Assembly: GCA_023438785.1 (NCBI GenBank)
Contig: JAEXQJ010000175.1
Span: forward strand, 1 to 16,150
DNA: 16,150 bases
Origin: Pseudomonadota bacterium
Lineage (GTDB): Bacteria > Myxococcota_A > Polyangia > Fen-1088
Direction: 5' to 3'
The translations under genes were made by a program, and so were the position numbers. Positions 5,993-14,059 of the stretch are shown one piece after another (within the stretch, counting starts at the first letter, position 1; every line of letters begins with the position of its first letter). The notes under the pieces are model-generated. The model saw only the letters and a list, made by a program, of their open reading frames with translations, did no database searches and was not told the origin of the DNA.

Positions 5993-7813
5993 ATGCAACA
6001 CCGCTTTCTGAGAAGTGCCCTGGCCATTCTCTTCGTCTGGGCCGGCTGCTCCAGTTCTTCCGCTCGACGCCCAGACTCGTCGATGGCGGCGGATTCCGCT
6101 CCCGATGTGGCGGATTCCGCTCCCGATGCCACCCCCGACGACCTGCTCGTGGATGATTTCGAGGACGGGGATGGGAAGCCCCTCATGGTCGGCGAATGGT
6201 ACGTCTATGACGATGCGCCCGACGGTGGCAAGTCGAGCTTGACCTTCACTGGCTCCACGGGAGCGGCGATCGTCATGGGCGGGCAGGGCTACCAATCGAG
6301 CAAGTGTTTGGAGGTTTCCTATCGCTTCGACCGAGGCAGCTATGCCTATGATCCGTATCTTGGCTTCGGCGTCACCATCGGAACCGACGCGAGCCCGTCG
6401 GATCTGACCGCCTACGCCGGGATCTCCTACACCTACAAGGGTGGCGCCCATCGTGTTCGCGTGGACACCTCCGACGTCTCCGACTACGACTTCTATGGCG
6501 TGCAAGTCCCGGCGGCCGAGGCCTGGACGACCGTGTCGATCTCCTTCGATAGTCTCGCGCAGGAGGGCTGGGGCAAGGCCGTCGCCTTCAATCTGGGGCA
6601 CGTCACGCGGCTGAGCTTCGAGCTGAAGGGGGCAAACGGACAGACTGGGACCCTCGACATCGACGACCTAAAGGCGGTTCGCACGGCCGCCAAGTGGACC
6701 AAGGACATGGCCATCCAGCCCGTCTCGCCTCCGGCTGACGAGGTGATCTCGTCGATCGAGATCACGAATCCACTGCAGGCCAAGGCGGCCACCTACCTTT
6801 CCCGCGGCTACAACTTCACGGATTGGCTGGAAGGGAAACGCTTCACCAGCTTCAGATACGACGAGACCACGGTGGCCAAGCTCGCGCAGGCCGGCTTCAA
6901 GGCGCTGCGCCTGCCCATCAACCTCGACCTGTACGTGGCGTCATCGTCGGGCACGGGCAGCACGCTCTCCATCACCCTCGACGACAAGCTCTTCGAGATC
7001 CTCGACAGCTTCAACGAGTGGACCAAGGCCCACGGCATGTCGTTGACCATCGACTATCACAAGTACAGCGCCCATCTGGATCTCTCGAAGCCGGACACGG
7101 TCGCGACGGCCATTCAAATCTGGTGCAAGGTGGCCGAGCACTTCGCGAGCGAGCCGCGTGAGGATCTCTTCTACGAGCTGCTCAACGAGACTGAGCTCTC
7201 GTTCACGGGCACGCTCCCGACCCAGGCCCAATGGACCGCCATCGCCGAGCAGATGATTGCGGCGATTCGCGCCACGGACAAGTCACACACGCTGATCTTC
7301 GGCGATATCCAGTGGTATGGCATCAACACGCTCATCACCCGCGCGCCCTTGACGGACGCCAACGTCATCTACGCCTTCCACGACTACGACCCGGAGATCT
7401 TCACTCACCAGGGTGCCAGTTGGGACAACATGGGCACCACGCACGGCATCCCCTATCCCTATAGCCCTGAGCGCTGGACCGAGTCCTACGCGGATCTGGG
7501 CTTTGACCGCTCCATGCCGGCTTGGATCCTCAGCCACGCCCAGAGCTACTTCATCAACGGCACCCGCTCGGCCATCCGCAACCGCATCATCGAGGCCAAG
7601 CGCTGGGCCGTGAAGAACAACGTCCCCGTGATCTGCAACGAGTTCGGCGCCTACGATGCGACCGCGAAGCTCGAGGATCGCGTGCGCTACTACGCCGACG
7701 TGGTCGGGATCTTCGAGGAGCTGGCCATTCCCTGGCAGAGCTGGTTCATGGTCATGGATTCGACAGGCGCGCTCCCCGCGGGTTACAGCACGGCGATGGG
7801 CCTGACGAAGTGA
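5993..7813 (+). CDS. Secreted glycoside hydrolase family 5 lipoprotein with N-terminal carbohydrate-binding-like domain
   Basis: The 606-residue product starts MQHRFLRSALAILFVWAGC with a lipobox-like WAGC (Cys19), then Ser residues and an Asp/Ala/Pro linker (to about 50). Residues about 51-230, beginning LLVDDFEDGD, look like a beta-sandwich of the CBM11 type. The GH5 barrel spans about 255-600. Expected active-site residues are all seen: Arg306 in LRLPIN, His356 in DYHKY, Asn398-Glu399 in LLNE (acid/base), His463 in AFHDYDP, Glu550 in CNEFG (nucleophile) and Trp584 in WQSWF. It should hydrolyse a beta-1,4-linked glucan, mannan or related polysaccharide at the cell surface; the motifs do not settle the substrate. 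Expression probably depends on sigma-54 and an activator bound at the upstream palindromes, so it may respond to nutrients or development. It is transcribed alone and ends at a shared bidirectional terminator. Confidence 0.88.
   Translation: MQHRFLRSALAILFVWAGCSSSSARRPDSSMAADSAPDVADSAPDATPDDLLVDDFEDGDGKPLMVGEWYVYDDAPDGGKSSLTFTGSTGAAIVMGGQGYQSSKCLEVSYRFDRGSYAYDPYLGFGVTIGTDASPSDLTAYAGISYTYKGGAHRVRVDTSDVSDYDFYGVQVPAAEAWTTVSISFDSLAQEGWGKAVAFNLGHVTRLSFELKGANGQTGTLDIDDLKAVRTAAKWTKDMAIQPVSPPADEVISSIEITNPLQAKAATYLSRGYNFTDWLEGKRFTSFRYDETTVAKLAQAGFKALRLPINLDLYVASSSGTGSTLSITLDDKLFEILDSFNEWTKAHGMSLTIDYHKYSAHLDLSKPDTVATAIQIWCKVAEHFASEPREDLFYELLNETELSFTGTLPTQAQWTAIAEQMIAAIRATDKSHTLIFGDIQWYGINTLITRAPLTDANVIYAFHDYDPEIFTHQGASWDNMGTTHGIPYPYSPERWTESYADLGFDRSMPAWILSHAQSYFINGTRSAIRNRIIEAKRWAVKNNVPVICNEFGAYDATAKLEDRVRYYADVVGIFEELAIPWQSWFMVMDSTGALPAGYSTAMGLTK
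6089..6130 (+). repeat. Two 21-bp tandem repeats in the lipoprotein linker
   Basis: GCGGATTCCGCTCCCGATG occurs at 6089-6107 and again at 6110-6128; the 21-bp units agree at 19 of 21 positions. They encode ADSAPDV and ADSAPDA in the linker after the lipidated Cys. Copy number may vary between strains and change linker length. Confidence 0.8.
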
Positions 7814-7899
7814 AGCGGCGCTGGCCTGGGCTCGCGCCTCGTCGCCCAAGCCGATTGGGGCCGGCACGACACCGATTTCGGTTGGGGTGGGTCTAAGAG

Positions 7900-7933
7900 A
7901 AAGGCCCGGGTACCTTGCGGTGCCCGGGCCTTT
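7900..7933. terminator. Bidirectional intrinsic terminator between GH5 gene and nifJ
   Basis: AAAGGCCCGGGTACC (7900-7914) pairs with GGTGCCCGGGCCTTT (7919-7933) through a TTGC loop. There is one T-G pair, and A/T-rich stem ends supply a U-tract in both directions. It serves the two convergent genes that stop at 7813 and 7952. Nothing else was seen in the 7814-7951 gap. Confidence 0.88.
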
Positions 7934-7951
7934 GTTTAGGTCAGGTGTTGA

Positions 7952-10900
7952 CTACTTCTGCTCGCTGGAGGGCGGAGCGAAGGCGCCACCCGCGGCGGCC
8001 AGCGCCTCGTACATCTTCCAGCGCGCCTGCGCCTCGCGGTTGCCCTGCTCCATGAGCATCTTGGCCCGCTCCGGCTTGACCTGGGTCAGCGACTTGAAGC
8101 GGGTCTCCGTGAGCGCCCACTGATCGTAGGTCGTCTTGGGCATCTTGGAGTCCAGCTTCAGCGGGTTTTCACCCTTGTCGTAGAGGGCCGGGTTGAACCG
8201 GTACAGCGTCCAGGCCCCGCTCTCCACGGCCGCGGTGGCGTGGTCGAAGCCCTTGGCCATCTCGATACCGTGGGCGATGCAGTGGCTGTAGGCGATGATG
8301 ATGGACGGACCATCGTAGGCCTCGGCCTCGATGAACGCGCGCACCGTCTGCAGATCGCTGTAGCCCAGGGCCACCTTGGCCACGTAGCAGTTGCGGTAGG
8401 CCATGGCCATCATGCCCAGGTCCTTCTTGCCGAGGGCCTTGCCGCCGGCCGCGAACTTGGCCACGGCGCCCGTGGGCGTGGACTTGGAGCACTGACCGCC
8501 GGTGTTGGAGTACACCTCGGTGTCGAGCACCAGGATGTTCACGTTGCGGCCCGAGGCGATCACGTGGTCGAGACCGCCGTAGCCGATGTCGTAGGCCCAG
8601 CCGTCGCCGCCCACGGCCCACACGCTCTTCTTGACCAGCATGTCGGCCACCGCCGTCAGGTTCTTGGCGTCGGGATCGCTCATGCTCGCCAGCTTCTGCT
8701 TCAGTGCAGCCACGCGCTCACGCTGCTCGTAGATGCCCTTCTCGTCGGCCTGGTTGGCCTCGAGCAGGCCGCTGACCAACTCGCCCGGGAGCTGAGCCGA
8801 GAGCTTCTTGAGCAGCACCTTGGCGTAGTCGTTCTGCTTGTCGATGGTGACGCGCAGACCGAGCGAGAACTCCGCGTTGTCCTCGAACAGCGAGTTGTTC
8901 CACGCGGGGCCACGGCCGTCCTTGTTCTTGGTGTACGGCGTGGTCGGCAGGTTGCCGCCGTAGATCGACGAGCAGCCGGTCGCGTTGCCGATGACGGCGC
9001 GGTCGCCGAAGAGCTGGGTCAGCAGCTTGACGTAGGGGGTCTCGCCGCAGCCCGCGCAAGCACCGGAGTACTCGAATAGCGGCTGCAGGAACTGCGAGCC
9101 CTTGACCGTGTCCACCTTGACCAGGCGGCGATCCACCTCGGGCAGATCGAGGAAGAAGGCGTAGTTCTCACGCTCCGGCGCACGCAGCGGAAGCTGGGGC
9201 GCCATGTTGATGGCCTTCTTGCCCGGCTCCTTCTTGTCCTTGGAGGGGCAGACCTCGACGCACAGAGTACAACCGGTGCAGTCCTCGGGGGCGACCTGCA
9301 GGGTGTACGCCATGCCGTCGAATTCCTTGCCCTTGAACTTCACGGACTTGAAGGTGGCAGGCTTCTTCTCGGCCAGCTTCGGGTCGTAGACCTTGGCGCG
9401 GATGGCAGCGTGCGGGCAGACCAGGGTGCACTTGTTGCACTGGATGCAGATGTCGGGATTCCAGGTCGGAATCTCGAGTGCGATGTTGCGCTTCTCCCAC
9501 TGCGCGGTGGCGGTGGGGAACACGCCGTCCACCGGGAAAGCGCTGACCGGCAGCTTGTCGCCGCGGCCAGCCACGATCTCGGCAGTCACCTTGTGCACGA
9601 ACTCGGGCGCCTCGGCAGCCACGATGGGCGGCATCTTGGTGGGCGAGCTGACCTTCTGCGGGTAGTTGACCTGCTTCAGGTTGGCCACCGTCTGGTCGAC
9701 GGCCTTGAAGTTCTTCTGCACGACCTCGGGGCCCTTGCGGGCGTAGGTCTTGTTGATGGCGGCCTTGATCTTCTCAATCGCCTCGGCGGCCGGCAGCACG
9801 CCCGAGATGTTGAAGAAGCAGGTCTGCATGATGGTGTTGATGCGCACCCCCATGCCGGTTTCCTTGGCCACCTTGTAGGCGTCGATGACGTACAGGCGCA
9901 GCTTCTTGTCGATGATCTGCTTCTGCACTTCCTGGGGCAGCTTGTCCCAGACCTCGTCGGGGCCGTAGACGCTGTTGAGCAGGAACACGCCGCCGGTCTG
10001 CAGGTACTGGAGCATGTCGTAGCGCTCCAGGAACGACCACTGGTGACAGGCCAGGAACTGGGCCTGGCTGACCAGGTAGCTGGACCGGATCACGTCCGGC
10101 CCGAAGCGCAGGTGCGACACGGTGACCGCGCCGGCCTTCTTCGAGTCATAGACGAAGTAGCCCTGAGCGTAGAAGCGCGGGTCCTCGCCGATGATCTTGA
10201 TGGAGTTCTTGTTGGCGCCGACGGTGCCGTCCGAGCCCAATCCGTAGAAAAGGCAGCGGGTCACGCTGTCGGGCTCGGTGGTGAAGCCGTAGTCCACGTC
10301 CAGCGAGGTGTGAGTCACGTCGTCGTTGATGCCCACCGTGAAGTGGTTCTTCGGCGTGGGCTTGCGCAGCTCATCGAACACCGCCTTGACCATGGCGGGC
10401 GTGAACTCTTTGGACGACAGACCGTAGCGGCCGCCGATGACCTTGGGCATGGCGAAGGGCAGACTGCCCGCGGCCTGCATCTCGGCCAGCGCGGTCAGCA
10501 CGTCCTGGTACATGGGCTCGCCCGCCGCACCGGACTCCTTGGTGCGATCGAGGACCGCGATGGCCTTGACCGTCTTGGGCAGCGCCGCGATGAAGCTCTC
10601 CATGGCGAACGGACGGAACAGGCGCACCTTGAGCACGCCGACCTTCTCGCCGCGCTTGGCGAGCACATCGACCGTCTCGTGGCAGATCTCGGCGCCCGAG
10701 CCCATCACCACGATCACGCGCTCGGCGTCGGCCGGGCCCGCGTAGTCGAACAGGTGGTAGCTGCGGCCCACAATGCTGGCGAACTTGTCCATCGCCTTCT
10801 GCACGATGGCCGGGGTGGCGGCGTAGAACTTGTTGCCCGCCTCACGCGCCTGGAAGAACACGTCCGGGTTCTGCGCGGTGCCGCGCAGCGAGGGCCGGTC

Positions 10901-11530
10901 GGGCGACATGGCGCGCGCACGGTGCGCGTTGACCAAGTCGTCGGTGATCATGGCCTTCAGGTCGTCCTCGGTGAGCTGCTCGATCTTCTGGACCTCGTGC
11001 GAGGTGCGGAAGCCGTCGAAGAAATGAATGAAGGGGACGCGGGCCTCCAGCGTGGCCGCCTGGGCGATGAGCGCCATGTCCATGACTTCTTGCACGGAGC
11101 CCGCGCCGATGAGGCCGAAGCCGGTGGAGCGCACGGCCATGATGTCGCTGTGGTCGCCGAAGATCGACAGGGCGTGGGTGGCCACCGTACGGGCCGACAC
11201 GTGCCACACCGTGGAGGTCAGCTCACCCGCGACCTTGAACATGGTCGGGATCATCAGGAGGAGGCCCTGGGAGGCCGTGAACGTCGTGGTCAAAGCACCC
11301 GACTGGAGCGCGCCGTGGGTCGCACCGGCGGCACCCGCCTCGCTCTGCATCTCGACGACGCTCGGCACCGTGCCCCAGATGTTGGTCTTGCCAGCGGCCG
11401 ACCAGTCATCCGCCCATTCACCCATGTTGGAGGACGGCGTGATCGGGTAGATCGCGCAAACCTCATTGGTCTTGTGGGCTACGTATGCGGCAGCCTCGTT
11501 GCCGTCGATAGTGACTTTCTTGCGAGCCAT
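7952..11530 (-). CDS. nifJ: Pyruvate:ferredoxin (flavodoxin) oxidoreductase
   Basis: The enzyme oxidises pyruvate and CoA to acetyl-CoA and CO2, passing electrons to ferredoxin or flavodoxin; it is cytoplasmic and usually oxygen-sensitive. The 1192-residue single chain is full family length. YPITPSS includes Thr31, and Glu64 and Arg114 occupy the positions of the pyruvate/TPP-site residues of the Desulfovibrio africanus enzyme. Two [4Fe-4S] ferredoxin motifs are complete: Cys695-698-701-705 and Cys751-754-757-761. The proximal cluster ligands are Cys825, Cys828, Cys853 and Cys1048. The TPP-binding GDGW starts at 975, followed by YSNTGGQ with Asn1009. No domain is missing. The start is fixed by MARKKVTIDGNEAAAY and a strong Shine-Dalgarno; the frame is open further upstream but crosses the promoter. 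It is transcribed alone. No ferredoxin, flavodoxin or nif gene is adjacent, so the name implies no role in nitrogen fixation here. Confidence 0.96.
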   Translation of the reverse strand: MARKKVTIDGNEAAAYVAHKTNEVCAIYPITPSSNMGEWADDWSAAGKTNIWGTVPSVVEMQSEAGAAGATHGALQSGALTTTFTASQGLLLMIPTMFKVAGELTSTVWHVSARTVATHALSIFGDHSDIMAVRSTGFGLIGAGSVQEVMDMALIAQAATLEARVPFIHFFDGFRTSHEVQKIEQLTEDDLKAMITDDLVNAHRARAMSPDRPSLRGTAQNPDVFFQAREAGNKFYAATPAIVQKAMDKFASIVGRSYHLFDYAGPADAERVIVVMGSGAEICHETVDVLAKRGEKVGVLKVRLFRPFAMESFIAALPKTVKAIAVLDRTKESGAAGEPMYQDVLTALAEMQAAGSLPFAMPKVIGGRYGLSSKEFTPAMVKAVFDELRKPTPKNHFTVGINDDVTHTSLDVDYGFTTEPDSVTRCLFYGLGSDGTVGANKNSIKIIGEDPRFYAQGYFVYDSKKAGAVTVSHLRFGPDVIRSSYLVSQAQFLACHQWSFLERYDMLQYLQTGGVFLLNSVYGPDEVWDKLPQEVQKQIIDKKLRLYVIDAYKVAKETGMGVRINTIMQTCFFNISGVLPAAEAIEKIKAAINKTYARKGPEVVQKNFKAVDQTVANLKQVNYPQKVSSPTKMPPIVAAEAPEFVHKVTAEIVAGRGDKLPVSAFPVDGVFPTATAQWEKRNIALEIPTWNPDICIQCNKCTLVCPHAAIRAKVYDPKLAEKKPATFKSVKFKGKEFDGMAYTLQVAPEDCTGCTLCVEVCPSKDKKEPGKKAINMAPQLPLRAPERENYAFFLDLPEVDRRLVKVDTVKGSQFLQPLFEYSGACAGCGETPYVKLLTQLFGDRAVIGNATGCSSIYGGNLPTTPYTKNKDGRGPAWNNSLFEDNAEFSLGLRVTIDKQNDYAKVLLKKLSAQLPGELVSGLLEANQADEKGIYEQRERVAALKQKLASMSDPDAKNLTAVADMLVKKSVWAVGGDGWAYDIGYGGLDHVIASGRNVNILVLDTEVYSNTGGQCSKSTPTGAVAKFAAGGKALGKKDLGMMAMAYRNCYVAKVALGYSDLQTVRAFIEAEAYDGPSIIIAYSHCIAHGIEMAKGFDHATAAVESGAWTLYRFNPALYDKGENPLKLDSKMPKTTYDQWALTETRFKSLTQVKPERAKMLMEQGNREAQARWKMYEALAAAGGAFAPPSSEQK

Positions 11531-11539
11531 GTTTGTCAG

Positions 11540-11545
11540 TCCTCC
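11540..11545 (-). promoter_or_regulatory. Shine-Dalgarno site of nifJ
   Basis: On the minus strand GGGAGGA precedes ATG 11530 by about 9 nt. This is among the best ribosome sites in the window and excludes upstream starts in the same open frame. Confidence 0.75.
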
Positions 11546-11574
11546 CGGGGGTGAAACGTAGGAAAAGCGGAGAC

Positions 11575-11603
11575 TTCTTACGTCCGGCCCGAGGTCGACG
11601 CAA
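11575..11603 (-). promoter_or_regulatory. Predicted housekeeping promoter of nifJ
   Basis: Read on the minus strand, TTGCGT (11598-11603) and TAAGAA (11575-11580) are 17 bp apart. Transcription would start near 11568 with a leader of about 38 nt containing the Shine-Dalgarno. The layout resembles the cimA promoter. No operator is obvious. Confidence 0.4.
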
Positions 11604-11685
11604 CAGATTCTTTCGCCAGCGGCCTTACGAAAAAATGCCGCAAATACACCTACTTTCGCCGCGGAACGCGACGACGCGTCAACAG

Positions 11686-11725
11686 TGCCCGGGTAGGGTT
11701 TCGGGCAGGTTTCGGACGGGTCCGA
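11686..11725 (-). other. Two short hairpins between the REC-EAL gene and nifJ
   Basis: TCGGAC/GTCCGA (11712-11725, 2-nt loop) and TGCCCG/CGGGCA (11686-11707, 10-nt loop) lie 31-70 bp past the stop of the upstream minus-strand gene. No T-run follows either. They may end that transcript or be read-through structures; evidence is weak. Confidence 0.3.
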
Positions 11726-11756
11726 GACGCGCGGGCCAAGAAGGCAAGCTACAGCC

Positions 11757-12956
11757 CTACAGGCGCGGCACGGGGAACGGGAAGTCCGGGCGGGCGAAGA
11801 GGTAGCCCTGGAAGAGGTCGGCCCCCAGCCCCACGAGCTGATCCCGCTCCGACTCGGTCTCCACGCCCTCGGCAATGAGCGGCGTGTCGAGCTCCCGGCA
11901 CAGGGTCGACAGGGCGTGGACCATCTTGCGCTTGGTGGGCGTCGTGTCGACGCCGCGGATGAGCGACATGTCGAGCTTCACCGCGTCGGGCTCCAGTTGG
12001 GCCAGGCTGTTGAGGCCCGAATAACCCTCGCCCAAGTCGTCCACGGCGATGCGGTAGCCCAGGGTGCGCAGCCGCCTGATGCGCTCCGAGAGGTCGGCGA
12101 TCTTCTCGATGGCCATACGTTCGGTGATCTCGAAATGAATGCGCTGCGCGAAGGAGGCCAAGGGCGCCTGCGGGTCGTAGAGGTCCTCGTCCGTCAAATC
12201 GAGCACGTGCAGGTTGACGAAGACGCCGGGCAGGTCCGGGTACGCGCGCAGCACGTCCGCGATGAGGCGCCGCGTGGTCCGACCCAGGACGTGGATCTGA
12301 TTGAGCGCCTCGGCCGCCTTCAGGATGTCCATCGGCACGTTCAACTCGGGGGCGCGGGTCCGCATGAGCGCTTCGTAGGCCACCACGGTCTTGCGCGACC
12401 AAGACACGATGGGCTGGAAGGCCATCCACATGGCATCCAGCGCACGATCGAACTTGGCCTGCAGCTTCTCGAGCTCGCGCTCGTGCAACTCGCTGCTGTG
12501 CAGGATCTGGCGCTCACGCCGGGCGACCCGGTGGTTATGCACGGCGCGTTCGAGAACCTGTTTGAGCTGCTCGGTGGAGAGAGGCTTGATGAGGTAACTG
12601 AGGGCGCCGCCGTCGATTGCTTCGCGCGCGCTCTCCAACGCGGGGCCGCCGGTCATGAGCACCACCGGCAGATCGCGATCGTGCTGGCGGACGGCGCGCA
12701 GGATCTCCAGCCCGCTCAGGTCGGGCACATTGATGTCGCTCAGCACGACGTCGAACGCCCTCTCCGACACCAGGCTGACCGCCGAGCGACCATCAAAAGC
12801 GGTGTGCACCTCGTAGCTCCAGCCCTCCAGGATGCGCTTGCACGAACGCAGAAACGCCTCGTCGTCGTCGATGACGAGAACGAGCGGCCGCGCCGGCGTG
12901 GTGTCGGGCGCCAGAGCACCCGCATCATGAGGGTTCGTGGGGTCCAAGGGATTCAC
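11757..12956 (-). CDS. Response regulator with EAL cyclic-di-GMP phosphodiesterase domain
   Basis: The 399-residue protein has a receiver domain (about 24-140) with acidic pocket DDDE (30-33), phospho-acceptor Asp74 in LSDINVP, Thr102 and Lys124. A charged helical linker (about 140-172) joins it to an EAL domain (about 176-390). Catalytic and metal residues expected of active EAL enzymes are present: Glu195 in the EAL triplet itself, Asn248 in FVNLH, Glu276 in FEITE, Asp306-Asp307 in DDLGEGYSGL, Lys327 in VKLD, Glu363 in AEGVE and Gln383 in QGY. It should hydrolyse c-di-GMP to pGpG under phosphorylation control, favouring motility over a sessile state. There is no GGDEF domain and no histidine kinase beside it, so it is an orphan regulator here. 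The start is GTG 12956 with no clear Shine-Dalgarno. It is divergent from the transporter operon. Confidence 0.88.
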   Translation of the reverse strand: MNPLDPTNPHDAGALAPDTTPARPLVLVIDDDEAFLRSCKRILEGWSYEVHTAFDGRSAVSLVSERAFDVVLSDINVPDLSGLEILRAVRQHDRDLPVVLMTGGPALESAREAIDGGALSYLIKPLSTEQLKQVLERAVHNHRVARRERQILHSSELHERELEKLQAKFDRALDAMWMAFQPIVSWSRKTVVAYEALMRTRAPELNVPMDILKAAEALNQIHVLGRTTRRLIADVLRAYPDLPGVFVNLHVLDLTDEDLYDPQAPLASFAQRIHFEITERMAIEKIADLSERIRRLRTLGYRIAVDDLGEGYSGLNSLAQLEPDAVKLDMSLIRGVDTTPTKRKMVHALSTLCRELDTPLIAEGVETESERDQLVGLGADLFQGYLFARPDFPFPVPRL

Positions 12957-12971
12957 GGGTAGGGGTCAACC

Positions 12972-12990
12972 CCGATGGCACCAACATCGG
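12972..12990. repeat. Inverted repeat upstream of the REC-EAL gene
   Basis: CCGATG and CATCGG are separated by 7 nt, 16-34 bp upstream of GTG 12956. It could be an operator or a 5' UTR hairpin. The rest of the 161-bp divergent gap (12957-13117) holds no gene and no clear -35/-10 pair for the REC-EAL gene. Confidence 0.25.
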
Positions 12991-13102
12991 CAGGCCACGC
13001 CGCACATTGAGCCCGGGTCCTGAGCCCTCCCAACGCATCGATCCCCAAAAGGTTTCTCCGGGTGCGGCGGGCGGCCGGGCGGGCTTTCGGCCGGGTTCCG
13101 TG

Positions 13103-13108
13103 TACGAT
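13103..13108 (+). promoter_or_regulatory. -10-like box TACGAT close to ATG 13118; possible leaderless transcript
   Basis: TACGAT matches four of six -10 positions, including the conserved TA and final T. It ends 9 nt before ATG 13118. There is no Shine-Dalgarno. The spacing repeats that seen before the beta-barrel gene at 3585. Confidence 0.33.
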
Positions 13109-13117
13109 GTGCGGCCC

Positions 13118-14059
13118 ATGGTTCGACTGCTCCTCATGCTCGCGCTGGGCGGCTTCGGCGCGGTGTTCACGACGCTTTGGTGCCGGGATTGGGCCCGCAA
13201 ACGGGGCATGCCCGCCGACGGGGCAGCGGGATCGGACGCCTGGGCCACGCGCCCGGGATGGCCCACACCGCTGCAGGTCCTCATCGGCCTGGTGACCAAC
13301 TTTTTCGACTTTTTGGGCATCGGCTCCTACGCCACCTGCACCTCGATTTACAAGCTGATGCGCCTGGTGCCTGATCGACTCATCCCGGGCACGCTACTCG
13401 TGGGGCACATGTGGCCCACGGTGGCCCAGGCGGTCATCTCCATCACCATCATCAAGGTGGATATGGTCACCCTGGCCCTGCTCATCGGGGCCTCGGTGCT
13501 GGGCTCGTGGCTGGGCGCGGGCGTGGTGTCGACCTGGCCCAAACGAAACATTCAAATCGGCATGGGGCTGGCGCTGCTCGCGGCCGCGGGCCTGATGGCG
13601 GCCAAGGCGGCGTATGTCCTGCCGGCGGGCGGGGCGACGCTGGGTCTGGGTGGCTGGCGGCTGGCCGTGGGCCTGCTGGGTAACTTCGCCTTCGGGGCGT
13701 TCATGAATCTGGGCATCGGGGCCTACCTGCCCAGCCTGGTCCTCTTCGGCCTGCTGGGCATGGACATCAAGGCCATCTACCCGGTCATGATGGGGTCCTG
13801 CGCCTTCATCATGCCGACCAGCGGGATCCGCTTCATCGGACATGGCGCCTACTCGCCGCGGGCCGCGCTCGGCCTGGCCCTGGGTGGTATCCCGGGCGTG
13901 CTTCTGGCGGCCTACCTCATCAAGAACATGGATGTGCACACCTTGCTGTGGCTCATCGTCGCCGTGGCGGCCTACAGCGCGCTGGCCATGCTGCATTCAG
14001 CCCGCAAGGAACAGCCCACCGCCAAGGCCGAGCCGGCCCCCGCGTCGGAGGCGCGCTGA
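13118..14059 (+). CDS. TauE/SafE-family (DUF81) membrane permease
   Basis: The 313-residue inner-membrane protein has about 8 hydrophobic helices. An N-terminal helix (1-20) and a basic WARKRG loop are followed by two similar halves, about 50-168 and 180-292. NFFDFLGIGSYATCTSIYKL (61-80) followed by DRLIPGTLLVGH (86-97) is the signature of the TauE/SafE subgroup with FDTLGIGS-type first repeats. The second half carries GNFAFGAFMNLGIG (188-201). The C-terminal tail is Pro/Ala/Lys/Glu-rich and cytoplasmic. Members export sulfite, sulfoacetate or other small organic anions, but most have no known substrate; with an amino-acid permease downstream, a role in moving a sulfur or carbon compound is only a guess. 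ATG 13118 is preferred over in-frame GTGs at 13100 and 13109 because the helix begins there. It overlaps the next gene by one base. Confidence 0.85.
   Translation: MVRLLLMLALGGFGAVFTTLWCRDWARKRGMPADGAAGSDAWATRPGWPTPLQVLIGLVTNFFDFLGIGSYATCTSIYKLMRLVPDRLIPGTLLVGHMWPTVAQAVISITIIKVDMVTLALLIGASVLGSWLGAGVVSTWPKRNIQIGMGLALLAAAGLMAAKAAYVLPAGGATLGLGGWRLAVGLLGNFAFGAFMNLGIGAYLPSLVLFGLLGMDIKAIYPVMMGSCAFIMPTSGIRFIGHGAYSPRAALGLALGGIPGVLLAAYLIKNMDVHTLLWLIVAVAAYSALAMLHSARKEQPTAKAEPAPASEAR

Noticed and set aside
9410..11554. 714-codon open frame on the plus strand, antisense to nifJ
   Set aside because: It has no recognisable motif and is rich in His, Arg, Gly and Val, as expected from the antisense of a GC-rich gene. 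The minus strand here carries complete PFOR motifs.
11531..11875. Upstream extension of nifJ
   Set aside because: It crosses the predicted promoter and Shine-Dalgarno and enters the neighbouring gene; family proteins begin at the MARKKVTIDG start.
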